Of a stretch of 64,000 bases of DNA, positions 27,027-35,887 are shown in pieces. Under the pieces are notes generated by a model. The model searched no databases and was not told the DNA's origin. It was given only the letters and a program-made list of their open reading frames with translations. Source of the DNA: Nocardia paucivorans NBRC 100373 (GTDB taxonomy: Bacteria > Actinomycetota > Actinomycetes > Mycobacteriales > Mycobacteriaceae); contig NZ_BAGE01000046.1 of assembly GCF_000308675.1 (NCBI RefSeq), positions 186,001 through 250,000 on the forward strand, read 5' to 3'. The position numbers and the translations under genes were made by a program. Numbering within the stretch: position 1 is the stretch's first letter; each line of letters starts with the position of its first letter.

Positions 27027-27662
27027 TCAGGAGCGCAATGCGGCGGCGAGGGCGGGGTTGATCGAAATGGTCAGGGACAGCAGCGATTCGACGAGCAGAT
27101 CCAATAGTTCGGCCCGAGTGATGCTCTCCCCACGCAGCCAGGACAGGGTGATCTCCTCGGTGAAGGCGATCCAGCCGCGCACCGCGAGCGCGAGTCGGGG
27201 GTCGGCCTTGTCCTCGTCGGCTATGGGCGCCACATCGAGGATCAGGCGGACGATGGCATTGCGGGTCTCGTCGATCATGCCCGACAGTTCGGGGTTGACA
27301 CTGGACGGACCGCGCAGCAGAGCGAGGTAGGTGGTGCGGTTCTCGGCTGCATAGTCCACATAGCGACCCACCGAATCGCGCAGCATTTCGAATGCCCCCG
27401 ATTCGGGGTCGGGAGCTATTCGATGGAGCAGACCGGCGGCGGCCCGGCGCAGTACCGCCAACTGATAGTCCTGCTTGGTCGGGAAGTAGTGGAACAGCAG
27501 GCCGCGCGATATCCCGGCCCGGTTCGCTATCTCACTGATCGAGATGTCCTCGATGGCGCGATCGCCCAGCATTTCGAGGCCGAGTTCGATGAGCTGAGCC
27601 CGGCGCTCCTCGGGACTCAGACGGATTCGTTTCGCGGTTTCCTCCGGCCTCGTCGTGGTCAC
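27027..27662 (-). CDS. TetR-family repressor of the divergent mymA-like operon
   Basis: A 211-residue TetR regulator. The helix-turn-helix is ISISEIANRAGISRGLLFHYF followed by KQDYQLAVL, close to the family consensus; the rest is an all-helical ligand domain. It is transcribed divergently from the Baeyer-Villiger monooxygenase, and a perfect 19-bp palindrome lies between the two start codons. In the related mymA operon of M. tuberculosis the regulator is the AraC-type VirS, so the regulator family differs. The start is GTG 27662. Confidence 0.88.
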   Translation of the reverse strand: MTTTRPEETAKRIRLSPEERRAQLIELGLEMLGDRAIEDISISEIANRAGISRGLLFHYFPTKQDYQLAVLRRAAAGLLHRIAPDPESGAFEMLRDSVGRYVDYAAENRTTYLALLRGPSSVNPELSGMIDETRNAIVRLILDVAPIADEDKADPRLALAVRGWIAFTEEITLSWLRGESITRAELLDLLVESLLSLTISINPALAAALRS

Positions 27663-27682
27663 ACCGTCATCTTACTGAACAC

Positions 27683-27723
27683 GAGTCAATACTATTGACT
27701 CCTACTCAATAGGACCTTACGCT
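27683..27723 (+). promoter_or_regulatory. TetR operator overlapping a leaderless promoter
   Basis: GAGTCAATA-C-TATTGACTC (27683-27701) is a perfect 9-1-9 palindrome. Its right arm contains a consensus -35 box TTGACT (27695-27700), followed 17 bases later by TACGCT (27718-27723). The ATG at 27730 is six bases further, so transcription would start at or next to the start codon. A bound TetR dimer would block RNA polymerase directly. Confidence 0.75.
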
Positions 27724-27729
27724 AAATAT

Positions 27730-29277
27730 ATGAGTCGCAAGGTTACAGACAATGCTGTCGCCAACCGAGCCCGCCACCTGCGGACCATCATCATCGGCAG
27801 CGGATTCTCCGGCCTCGGCATGGCCATTCGGCTGTCCCAGCAGGGAAGGCGCGATTTCCTCGTTCTGGAGCGCGGCAGCGATGTCGGCGGCACCTGGCGC
27901 GACAACACCTATCCGGGTGCGGCCTGCGATGTCCCCTCGCACCTGTACTCGTATTCGTTCGCCCTCAACCCGAACTGGTCACGCTCGTTCTCCCGCCAGG
28001 CCGAGATCCAGGCCTATATCCGCGATGTGGCCCGCCGCTACGACGTCCTGGACAACCACCTGTTCAACTGTGACGTCACCGCCGCACGGTGGGACGCCCC
28101 GAACGCGCGGTGGGAGATCAACACCAACCAGGGCCGTTTCACCGCCGATACGGTGGTCTCCGCGGTGGGCGCGCTGTGTGAGCCCAATCTGCCCGATATC
28201 AAGGGCATCGGCGAGTTCACCGGCGAGATCTTCCACTCCGCGCGCTGGAACCACGACGCGGACCTGACCGGCAAACGGGTGGCGGTGATCGGCACCGGCG
28301 CCTCGGCCATTCAGATCGTGCCCGCCATTGCCGGAAAGGTCGCCCACCTCGACGTCTACCAGCGCACCGCGCCTTGGTTGCTACCCCGATTGGACCGCCC
28401 CTACACCCTGCCCGAACGGCTGGCGTTCAAGTACGTCCCCGGTATGCAGCGACTCTCGCGCGCCGCCATCTACGCCGCCCGGGAGACCCAGGTCGTCGGT
28501 CTGGCCAAGTTCCCGCCGCTGATGCGCGGTTTCGAGGCCCTGGCCAAGGCCAAGCTGCACTGGGAGATCAGCGATCCCGAACTGCGGAAGAAGGTCACCC
28601 CGAACTTCCGGATCGGCTGCAAACGCATGCTGATCTCCAATGATTACTACCCCGCGCTCGACCGGGACAATGTCGACGTGGTGACCGACGGCATCGCCGA
28701 GATCCGGGAGAACTCCATCGTCACCGAGGATGGCACCGTCCGCGAGGTGGACGCCATCGTGGTGGCCACCGGATTCCACGTCACCGACTCCCCCACCTAC
28801 GAAACCATCTACGGTCGCGACGGCCGTAGCCTGGCGGAGGTGTTCGACGAGATCGGGCAGCAGGGCTACAAGGGATCGACCATCGCCAACTTTCCGAATA
28901 TGTTCTTCCTGCTCGGACCGAATGTCGGCCTCGGACACACCTCGATGGTGTACATGATCGAATCGCAGATCAACTACATCGCCGACGCGCTGGCGACCTT
29001 CGAACGCAAGAGGCTGCGCACCCTCGAGGTACGGCGCGAGGTGCAGGACGCCTTCAATGCCGAATTGCAGCGGAAACTCGGTAAAACCGTCTGGAACACC
29101 GGCGGTTGCGCCAGCTGGTATCTGGACAAGCACGGTAACAACACCACGCTATGGCCGGATTTCACCTTCGAATTCCGTAGGCTGACAAAGAAATTCGATC
29201 TCGAAGCCTATGAGACGACCACGGTCGACGACGACACGTCCGCTCGGCCCGATGTGAAAGTGGTGAACGCACAGTGA
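27730..29277 (+). CDS. Baeyer-Villiger flavin monooxygenase (MymA/EthA-like)
   Basis: A 515-residue FAD/NADPH monooxygenase. Two dinucleotide motifs are present: IIIGSGFSGLGMAIRL for FAD and VAVIGTGASAIQIVP for NADPH. Between them lies the Baeyer-Villiger fingerprint FTGEIFHSARWN (consensus FxGxxxHxxxW plus P/D; the last position is Asn here). Such enzymes insert oxygen next to a ketone or oxidise sulfur and nitrogen. The following SDR and esterase can supply the ketone and cleave the ester, as in the mymA operon. Starts at ATG 27730, apparently leaderless. Confidence 0.92.
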   Translation: MSRKVTDNAVANRARHLRTIIIGSGFSGLGMAIRLSQQGRRDFLVLERGSDVGGTWRDNTYPGAACDVPSHLYSYSFALNPNWSRSFSRQAEIQAYIRDVARRYDVLDNHLFNCDVTAARWDAPNARWEINTNQGRFTADTVVSAVGALCEPNLPDIKGIGEFTGEIFHSARWNHDADLTGKRVAVIGTGASAIQIVPAIAGKVAHLDVYQRTAPWLLPRLDRPYTLPERLAFKYVPGMQRLSRAAIYAARETQVVGLAKFPPLMRGFEALAKAKLHWEISDPELRKKVTPNFRIGCKRMLISNDYYPALDRDNVDVVTDGIAEIRENSIVTEDGTVREVDAIVVATGFHVTDSPTYETIYGRDGRSLAEVFDEIGQQGYKGSTIANFPNMFFLLGPNVGLGHTSMVYMIESQINYIADALATFERKRLRTLEVRREVQDAFNAELQRKLGKTVWNTGGCASWYLDKHGNNTTLWPDFTFEFRRLTKKFDLEAYETTTVDDDTSARPDVKVVNAQ

Positions 29278-30104
29278 GTGACGAGTCCTACTTCCGCGGC
29301 AAGGTTTGCGTGATCACCGGAGCCGGTTCCGGTATCGGCCGCGCGCTCGCGGAGAACCTGGCGCGACGCGGCGCAAAACTGGCCCTGTCCGATATCGACA
29401 CCGATGGCCTGGCCGAAACCGTGCGCCGCTGCGAACGACTGGGCGCGCAGGTGAAATCGGATCGACTCGACGTGGCCGAACGGGAAGCGGTCCTGCACTA
29501 CGCCGACGCGGTGAAAGAGCATTTCGGCGTGGTGCACCAGGTCTACAACAACGCCGGTATCGCCCATCATGGTGACGTCGTCAAAACCGATTTCAAGAGC
29601 ATCGAACGGATCATGGACGTCGACTTCTGGGGTGTCGTCAACGGCACCAAGGCGTTCCTGCCGTATCTGATCGAATCCGGCGACGGACATGTGGTGAACG
29701 TGTCCAGCCTGTTCGGGCTGATCGCCGTACCGGGGCAAAGTGCCTACAACTCGGCGAAATTCGCGGTCCGCGGCTTCACCGAGGCACTGCGTCAGGAGAT
29801 GATCGTCGCCCGGCATCCCGTGCGGGTCACCTGCGTCCACCCCGGCGGTATCAAGACCGCGGTCGCGCGTAATGCGACCTACGTCGAGGGTATCGATGCG
29901 AAAAGCGCCAGTTCGATGTTCGACAGATACCTGGCCATCCACAGCCCGGAGATGGCCGCGCAGACCATTGTCGACGGAGTCCGCAAGGGTCGCGGTCGGG
30001 TGCTGATCGGCTGGGAGGCCAAACTACTCGACCTGTTCGTACGGGTCGCCGCCTCGGGCTACCAGCGCATCGCGGCCACCGTCGAACGGCGTTTTCTGCC
30101 CTGA
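29274..30104 (+). CDS. Short-chain dehydrogenase/reductase of the mymA-like operon (SadH-like)
   Basis: A 276-residue classical SDR: TGAGSGIGRALAENLARRG for cofactor binding, YNNAGIAHHG, and the catalytic Ser (NVSSLFGLIAVPG) and YNSAKFAV (Y-x3-K). GTG 29274 overlaps the monooxygenase stop (GTGA), so both are made from one message. In the M. tuberculosis mymA operon the corresponding gene is sadH (Rv3085). It probably interconverts alcohol and ketone for the Baeyer-Villiger enzyme (inference). It has a C-terminal extension of about 30 residues with a hydrophobic helix (KLLDLFVRVAAS). Confidence 0.9.
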   Translation: MSDESYFRGKVCVITGAGSGIGRALAENLARRGAKLALSDIDTDGLAETVRRCERLGAQVKSDRLDVAEREAVLHYADAVKEHFGVVHQVYNNAGIAHHGDVVKTDFKSIERIMDVDFWGVVNGTKAFLPYLIESGDGHVVNVSSLFGLIAVPGQSAYNSAKFAVRGFTEALRQEMIVARHPVRVTCVHPGGIKTAVARNATYVEGIDAKSASSMFDRYLAIHSPEMAAQTIVDGVRKGRGRVLIGWEAKLLDLFVRVAASGYQRIAATVERRFLP

Positions 30105-30128
30105 TCGGGGCCCGAACCGAAAGATTCC

Positions 30129-31049
30129 ATGTCAGACCTTGCCCTACCGCTGCCCGTCGCACGCGCCGCACTCGGCGCCATGTATCGGGTAGCGCTGCAC
30201 AACCGTCTCCCCTTTTCACTACAGCGGACCCTGATCGATATCGGATCCCGACTGCAGCCGGTGCCGTCCGACACCACGGTGCGGCGCCTGCGACTGGCCG
30301 GCCGCCCTGCCGAACGGCTCGATTCCGCCGGTGCGGACGGCCACCCTGCCGCCGTGCTCTACCTACACGGCGGCGGATACGCGGTGGGCTCGCTCGCCAC
30401 CCACCGTTCCCTGGCCGCCCGCCTCGCGCGGGATACCGGCAGTCCGGTCTACGCGCTCGACTACCGCCTGGCCCCCGAACATCCCTTTCCGGCGGCCGTC
30501 GACGATGCCGTGGCGGCCTTCCGGGAGCTGGTCGGTAGGCACGGTTACCGTCCCGACCGCATCGCCATAGCGGGCGATTCGGCCGGCGGCGGATTGGCGC
30601 TGGCCACCGCCCAGCGCCTGATCGCCCACCATGGACACACCCCGGCCGCGCTCGGGTTGATCGCCCCTTGGGTCGACCCGAACCAGACCCCGAAGCGGAG
30701 GCGGGATCTGGTGGTCGACAGCTTGTGGTCGCGGGCCTGCGCCGCCGCCTATCTGGGCGACGGCGACCCCACCGACCCCGGCTACGCGCCACTGCACGGC
30801 GTCCTCTCCGGCCTGCCGCCGACCTGTATCCAGGTCGACACCGGGGAACTGCTGCATCCACAGTGCGTCGAACTGGCCGAAGCACTGCGGGCGGCCGGGG
30901 TGACCGTCCGGTTCACCGAGACCCACGGGCTGTGGCATGTGGCCCACCTCCAGGCCGCCCTGGTCCGGCCCGCCGCAGCAGTTTTGACCGAAATGGCCGA
31001 ATTTCTCCGCGAAGGTCTGCGACCCGCACCACTGCGCGACCTAGGATGA
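30129..31049 (+). CDS. Alpha/beta hydrolase, hormone-sensitive-lipase family (LipR-like esterase)
   Basis: A 306-residue HSL-family esterase with the oxyanion motif YLHGGGYAVGS, the nucleophile motif GDSAGGG, and a C-terminal catalytic His in HGLWHVAH preceded by an acidic residue in the D/E-GE region (IQVDTGELL). It starts 24 bases after the SDR. LipR (Rv3084) occupies the same functional slot in the mymA operon. It could hydrolyse the ester or lactone produced by the monooxygenase. Confidence 0.9.
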   Translation: MSDLALPLPVARAALGAMYRVALHNRLPFSLQRTLIDIGSRLQPVPSDTTVRRLRLAGRPAERLDSAGADGHPAAVLYLHGGGYAVGSLATHRSLAARLARDTGSPVYALDYRLAPEHPFPAAVDDAVAAFRELVGRHGYRPDRIAIAGDSAGGGLALATAQRLIAHHGHTPAALGLIAPWVDPNQTPKRRRDLVVDSLWSRACAAAYLGDGDPTDPGYAPLHGVLSGLPPTCIQVDTGELLHPQCVELAEALRAAGVTVRFTETHGLWHVAHLQAALVRPAAAVLTEMAEFLREGLRPAPLRDLG

Positions 31050-31166
31050 ATTGATCGGGTCGTTTCCTCCGGCCACTGCGTCGACCGGGCCTTTCGCGAC
31101 GGGGTCGAGCTCACCGGCCCAATGCGGTGGCGTACATTACCGACGAGTTAACTACGTGGAAGGGCC

Positions 31167-32963
31167 ATGATGCGAGAGTTCGAAGCTCCGGCTTCCTACA
31201 CCATCCCGGAAGACGCCAACTGCTCCGACAGCGTGTTCCGCCATGCCCAGGAATCCCCGAGCGCGGTGCTGTTCACCGTGGCCGCCGATGGCGGCACCTG
31301 GCGGGAGGTGACGGCGACGGAGTTCGCCCGCACCGTCACCGATGTTGCCAAGGGCCTCATCGCCTCCGGAATCGACCTGGGCGATCGCGTGGCCATCATG
31401 GCTCCGACCCGTTACGAATGGGCCGTCCTCGATTTCGCCATCTGGGCCGCCGGCGCCTGTACCGTGGCCATCTACGACAGCTCGTCCGCCGAGCAGGCCA
31501 AGTGGATTCTGCAGGATTCCGGGACCAAACTGCTGGTCGTCGAGAACGACAAACACCGGAAGGTCATCGACGAGATCGCCCCCGACGATCTGCCCGAGCT
31601 GAAGGAACGGCTGCAAATCGATCAGGGCGCGGTCGACGACCTCATCGCGCGCGGTAAGGACCTGGACGACGAACAGGTGCATGCCCGCCGCAAGCAGGTC
31701 GACGCCGCCTCCCCGGCCACCCTGATCTACACCTCCGGCACCACCGGGCGCCCCAAGGGCGTCATGCTCACCCACGCCAACCTCTACGCCGAATCACGCT
31801 CCGACCGGATCGCGCTGGGCAAGTTCGTGGCCCCGGGCAAGAAGACGCTGATGTTCCTGCCTTTGGCGCACGTCTTCGCCCACGCCGTCGCCCTGGCCGC
31901 CTTCGACGCCAAGGTCACCGTCGCACACACCTCGGACTGGAGCACCCTGGTGGAACAGTTCGACTACCACAAGCCCCACTTCGTGCTCTCGGTGCCTCGG
32001 GTATTCGAAAAGGTGTACAACGCCGCCCGGCAGAAGGCACACGACGGGGGCAAGGGCAAGATCTTCGACGCGGCCGCCGATACCGCGATCGCCTACAGCG
32101 AGGCCCTGGAAACCGGTGGGCCGGGTCTGCTCCTGAAGGCCAAGCACGCGCTGTTCGACAAGCTGGTCTACGGCAAACTGCGCGCCGCTCTCGGCGGTAA
32201 CTGCGAGGCCGCGGTGTCCGGCGGTGGTCCGCTGGGCGCGCGCCTGGGGCATTTCTTCCGCGGTGCCGGTGTGACCATCTACGAGGGTTACGGCCTCACC
32301 GAGACCACCGCGGCCATCGCGGTGAACACCCCCGAACACATTCGAGTGGGCAGCGTCGGCCGGCCGATCGAAGGCCAGGCGGTCCGGATCGCCGACGACG
32401 GCGAGCTGCTGGTGCGCGGTTCGGTGGTGTTCGACGGTTACTGGGGCAACTCCGAGGCCACCGCGGAGGCGTTCGAGGACGGCTGGTTCAAGACCGGCGA
32501 CCTGGCAACCCTCGATGACGACGGGTTCATCACCATCACCGGCCGCAAGAAGGAAATCCTGGTCACCGCAGGTGGTAAGAACGTCTCGCCCGCCCTGCTC
32601 GAGGATCCGCTGCGGGCGCACCCGCTGATCGGCCAGGTCATGGTGGTGGGCGACGGGAAACCGTTCGTCGCCGCGTTGATCACCCTCGACTCGGAGGCGT
32701 TGCCGGGCTGGAAGGAACGCCACGGTGTAGCCGACGATCTGCCGATCGAGCAATTGGTGGAGCACACCGAACTCGTCGCCGAGGTGGAGGCCGCGGTTGC
32801 CGAGGCCAACAAGAGTGTCTCCCGTGCCGAGCAGATCAAGAAGATCCGCATCCTCGCCGCCGAATGGACCCAGGAAACCGGCGAGCTCACCCCCAAGATG
32901 TCGCTCAAGCGGGCGGTTGTCATGAAGAAATACGGCGACGAGGTCGAGAAGATCTACGGCTGA
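31167..32963 (+). CDS. fadD15: Long-chain fatty acid-CoA ligase, FadD15 type
   Basis: A 598-residue acyl-CoA ligase with the complete set of AMP-binding motifs: LIYTSGTTGRPKGVMLTH, YEGYGLTETTAAIAVN, the ribose-binding FKTGDLATLDDDGF, the hinge ITGRKKEILVTAGGKNVSP, and a C-terminal lysine region. It activates long-chain fatty acids to acyl-CoA via acyl-AMP. A GGAAGG ribosome-binding site precedes the ATG at 31167 or 31170, and a TACATT box lies at 31133-31138, so it probably has its own promoter besides following the mymA-like operon. It ends at a strong bidirectional hairpin. Assignment to FadD15 rather than another FadD is from overall likeness. Confidence 0.9.
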   Translation: MMREFEAPASYTIPEDANCSDSVFRHAQESPSAVLFTVAADGGTWREVTATEFARTVTDVAKGLIASGIDLGDRVAIMAPTRYEWAVLDFAIWAAGACTVAIYDSSSAEQAKWILQDSGTKLLVVENDKHRKVIDEIAPDDLPELKERLQIDQGAVDDLIARGKDLDDEQVHARRKQVDAASPATLIYTSGTTGRPKGVMLTHANLYAESRSDRIALGKFVAPGKKTLMFLPLAHVFAHAVALAAFDAKVTVAHTSDWSTLVEQFDYHKPHFVLSVPRVFEKVYNAARQKAHDGGKGKIFDAAADTAIAYSEALETGGPGLLLKAKHALFDKLVYGKLRAALGGNCEAAVSGGGPLGARLGHFFRGAGVTIYEGYGLTETTAAIAVNTPEHIRVGSVGRPIEGQAVRIADDGELLVRGSVVFDGYWGNSEATAEAFEDGWFKTGDLATLDDDGFITITGRKKEILVTAGGKNVSPALLEDPLRAHPLIGQVMVVGDGKPFVAALITLDSEALPGWKERHGVADDLPIEQLVEHTELVAEVEAAVAEANKSVSRAEQIKKIRILAAEWTQETGELTPKMSLKRAVVMKKYGDEVEKIYG

Positions 32964-32980
32964 TCGCCTCTCCTCGGTTC

Positions 32981-33026
32981 TCGATCCGTCCGGCCGGTGA
33001 CGGTATGTTCCGGCCGGACGGATCGA
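32981..33026. terminator. Bidirectional hairpin terminator between convergent genes
   Basis: A perfect 17-bp inverted repeat (TCGATCCGTCCGGCCGG at 32981-32997 and its complement at 33010-33026) with a 12-base loop lies 18 bases after the fadD15-like stop and 27 bases before the end of the leftward MFS gene. It lacks a clear U-tract. Its location makes it the shared terminator. Confidence 0.85.
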
Positions 33027-33052
33027 ACCCACCGTCGCGGCGGCTCGGACCC

Positions 33053-34549
33053 CTACGCGACCTCGACCGATTCCATTTCCTTCGGTTCGACTTCTTCCTT
33101 CGGTTCGACGGACGACGCCGAACGGAACAAGGTATTGCGGATGAACAAGGCCGAAGCCACCGTGCCGATCAGCAGAATCAACGCAGGCAGGTAGGTGGCG
33201 CCCCCGAGCGCCGAACTGAACGCCTGTTTCACCGGTTCCGGGATCGGACCGGTGCTCATCCCCTCACCGGCCGGAGCCTCGGCGAGCCCGCTCGCACTCA
33301 TTCGGGCGGCGATCAGCGCGCTGATGCCGGCGCTACCCAGCACCGTCCCCACCTGTCGGGTGGTGTTGTAGATACCCGCGCCGGCACCCGCCTGCTGCAA
33401 CGGCAGATTATGCGTGGCCGTGGCCGCCAACGGCCCCCAGATGCAGGCGTTCGCCAGACCCGCCAGTACCGAATTGACCAGGAACAGCGCGATCGAAGAA
33501 TTCGGATCGCTCATCAACAGCGCGAACCACGCCACCGACAGCGCGAACAAGGCGAACCCGGAGGTGGGAGCGACCCGGGGGTGCAGCCGGCCGACGAACC
33601 TGCCGATCAGGGGCGCGCTGATCGCGGTGACAATCGCCATGGGAGCCAAGACCAGCGCGGATACGGTGGACGACATCTCTCGCACCGATTGCAGATAGAA
33701 GTAGGCGGGCACCATGGAGGCGGAGGTCGCCGCACCCATGGCCGCGATGGCCAGGTTCGCCAGGGCGAAATTACGGTCACGGAACAAGCCGAGCGGTACC
33801 AGTGGCTCACCGACGCCACGCGCCTGATAGAACACGAATACCGCGAGTACCAGCAGACCGGCCCCGATCAACAACCAGATGCGGGCGGACCAGTCGTAGC
33901 TGTTGCCCTCCTGAATACCGAACACCAGGCCGAACATGCCCAGCGCGCTGAGTACCACCCCGGGGATGTCGAACTTGTGCGCTTGGGTGGGCAGCGCCGG
34001 GACCAGCCAGGCGGCCAACGCGAAGGCGACAATGCCCACCGGGACGTTGACGATGAAGATCCACTCCCAGCCCAGACCGTCCACCAGGAAACCACCCAAC
34101 AGCGGACCGATCAGCGTCGCCAGTCCGGCCACGCCGCCCCATACTCCCATCGCTGCACCGCGACGGTCCGGGGGGAAGGTACGGGTGATAACCGCCATGG
34201 TCTGCGGGGTCATGAGCGCTGCGCCCAAACCCTGAACGGCACGGGCGGCGATCAGCATGCCGATGGTGCCGGACAACCCGCACCACAGCGATGCGGCGGT
34301 GAAGACGCCCAGGCCGAGTAGATAGATGTTCTTCGGTCCGAAACGGTCACCGAGCCGACCGGTGATCGGCAACGGCACCGCGTAGGCCAGCAGATATGCG
34401 CTGGTGACCCAGACGACCTGCGGGATATCGGTGTGCAGACTCGTCATGATGGCGGGATTGGCGACGGCCACGATCGTCATGTCCAGCAAGATCATGAAGA
34501 AACCGACGACCAGCGCCACCAACGCCGGCCATGGGTTACGGGTGGGCAT
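33053..34549 (-). CDS. MFS drug efflux transporter, DHA2 (EmrB/QacA) family
   Basis: A 498-residue transporter with about 14 membrane spans. FFMILLDMTIVAVANPAIM is the first-span motif of DHA2 exporters, TGRLGDRFGPKNIY is the loop 2-3 motif A, and GVAGLATLIGPLLGGFLVDG is the antiporter motif C. The cytoplasmic C-terminus is acidic (EPKEEVEPKEMESVEV). It probably exports amphiphilic drugs. It is not obviously paired with a regulator; the 200 bases upstream carry no recognised site. Confidence 0.88.
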   Translation of the reverse strand: MPTRNPWPALVALVVGFFMILLDMTIVAVANPAIMTSLHTDIPQVVWVTSAYLLAYAVPLPITGRLGDRFGPKNIYLLGLGVFTAASLWCGLSGTIGMLIAARAVQGLGAALMTPQTMAVITRTFPPDRRGAAMGVWGGVAGLATLIGPLLGGFLVDGLGWEWIFIVNVPVGIVAFALAAWLVPALPTQAHKFDIPGVVLSALGMFGLVFGIQEGNSYDWSARIWLLIGAGLLVLAVFVFYQARGVGEPLVPLGLFRDRNFALANLAIAAMGAATSASMVPAYFYLQSVREMSSTVSALVLAPMAIVTAISAPLIGRFVGRLHPRVAPTSGFALFALSVAWFALLMSDPNSSIALFLVNSVLAGLANACIWGPLAATATHNLPLQQAGAGAGIYNTTRQVGTVLGSAGISALIAARMSASGLAEAPAGEGMSTGPIPEPVKQAFSSALGGATYLPALILLIGTVASALFIRNTLFRSASSVEPKEEVEPKEMESVEVA

Positions 34550-34750
34550 ATTCGTTCCTATCCGAGCGGCGGCGAAGCGCCGTCTGATTGTCGGGTACGA
34601 GCCGGATCACCGTCCGGCATCCGTCCGCTGGTTATCGGCCGCGCTGCCGAAGCGGACACTATCCGTGCCAACCGACACGGGCCCACTCGTTATTTCGCAG
34701 CACGAGATATACACGGCCCGGAAGGTAGAGCCCGCCGGCGGAACGCGGCC

Positions 34751-35887
34751 TCAACGGTCTCCGCCATGGAACCGAGCCCTGTGTGTGGCCAGGTAGGCGG
34801 CGCGGTCGTGGTAGGAGGTGGCCAGAGCATCGCCATAAGCGATCAACTCGGAATGCATCGAACACCGGGGCCGGTATCGCTGCCGAACCGACCCCGCCAA
34901 ATCACCACCGTTGCATGCCTCGGACAGGATCTCCGCCAGCACCGTCGCATCCTCCATGGTGTAACTCATCCCTTGTCCGGTCATCGGGTGTGGTGAGAAC
35001 ACGGCGCTGCCGAGAAGAACCACATTGCCATCATGGTAGGGAGTGCGATGATGGACGGACAGGGGCGCAGAGACGAACCGGCCCGGATCCAACAGCACGA
35101 GTGCGTCGTCGCTGTGCGTGACGAAAGTGGCCAACCGCGTGGTCAGGTCGATGTCGTGCTCGCGGAACACCGGTACGTCCAGAGCCTGTGGGAGACCGAC
35201 GAACACCCTGGCCAGTTCAGCAGTCACCGGATAGAAGTAGGCGAACCAGCCGGACGAATCGAAGTAGAGCCGGTTTCGTGCGAGGATGCTGGGTGTGACC
35301 GGAACCGTGGCCATCCGCAGCACATGGTCGTACTCACAGACCATCCGGTTCTCCACGACGAGTTCACTCAATGACGAGGCAGCTCCACCGGCATCGACGT
35401 ATACCTGTGCTCGTATCACAGCGCCGTTGTCCAGCACTACCTCGGCCACCTCGGCATCCACGGCATGCACATCGGCCGGCCGCCTACCGAATCGGATGTC
35501 GACATTCGGCAATTCATCACATGCCTCGAGGATGGTGCCCACTGTCACGTCGTACGGGGCGATCAGGAAATAGCCGAGTTCGGTGTGCTCGGTGAAGTCG
35601 TACGAGAACAGCGGGGATCCGTCATGGTGGAAGTCGATGACCTTGCGCCGCAAAGCCCCCCGTAGCATCAGTTCGCCGAGCAGACCGTGTTCGGCGAGGA
35701 TACGGATGCCGCGCGGCTTGAGAATTTCGGCACCGCGCGAGGGAGTGTCGGGACGGGATTCGACCACCAGCACGCTATGGCCCCTACGACCCAACAGCAA
35801 CGCCAGCAGCGCACCGCCCATCCCGGCACCGAAGATGACGCAGTCCACACTCTGTGAGCCCTCCACCTCGGTCCACGCGCCGGTCAT
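34751..35887 (-). CDS. FAD-dependent monooxygenase, aromatic hydroxylase (PHBH-like) family
   Basis: A 378-residue flavoprotein with the N-terminal FAD motif CVIFGAGMGGALLALLLGRRG and an acidic strand end (VVES). The second FAD motif, usually GDAAHxxxPxxGxG, reads LLGSAVFSPHPMTGQGMSY, so the conserved Asp is replaced by Ser. Such enzymes hydroxylate aromatic or polyketide substrates or inactivate antibiotics. ATG 35887 overlaps the stop of the VAO-type oxidase (ATGA), so the two flavoenzymes are probably made together and act on one compound. Confidence 0.82.
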   Translation of the reverse strand: MTGAWTEVEGSQSVDCVIFGAGMGGALLALLLGRRGHSVLVVESRPDTPSRGAEILKPRGIRILAEHGLLGELMLRGALRRKVIDFHHDGSPLFSYDFTEHTELGYFLIAPYDVTVGTILEACDELPNVDIRFGRRPADVHAVDAEVAEVVLDNGAVIRAQVYVDAGGAASSLSELVVENRMVCEYDHVLRMATVPVTPSILARNRLYFDSSGWFAYFYPVTAELARVFVGLPQALDVPVFREHDIDLTTRLATFVTHSDDALVLLDPGRFVSAPLSVHHRTPYHDGNVVLLGSAVFSPHPMTGQGMSYTMEDATVLAEILSEACNGGDLAGSVRQRYRPRCSMHSELIAYGDALATSYHDRAAYLATHRARFHGGDR

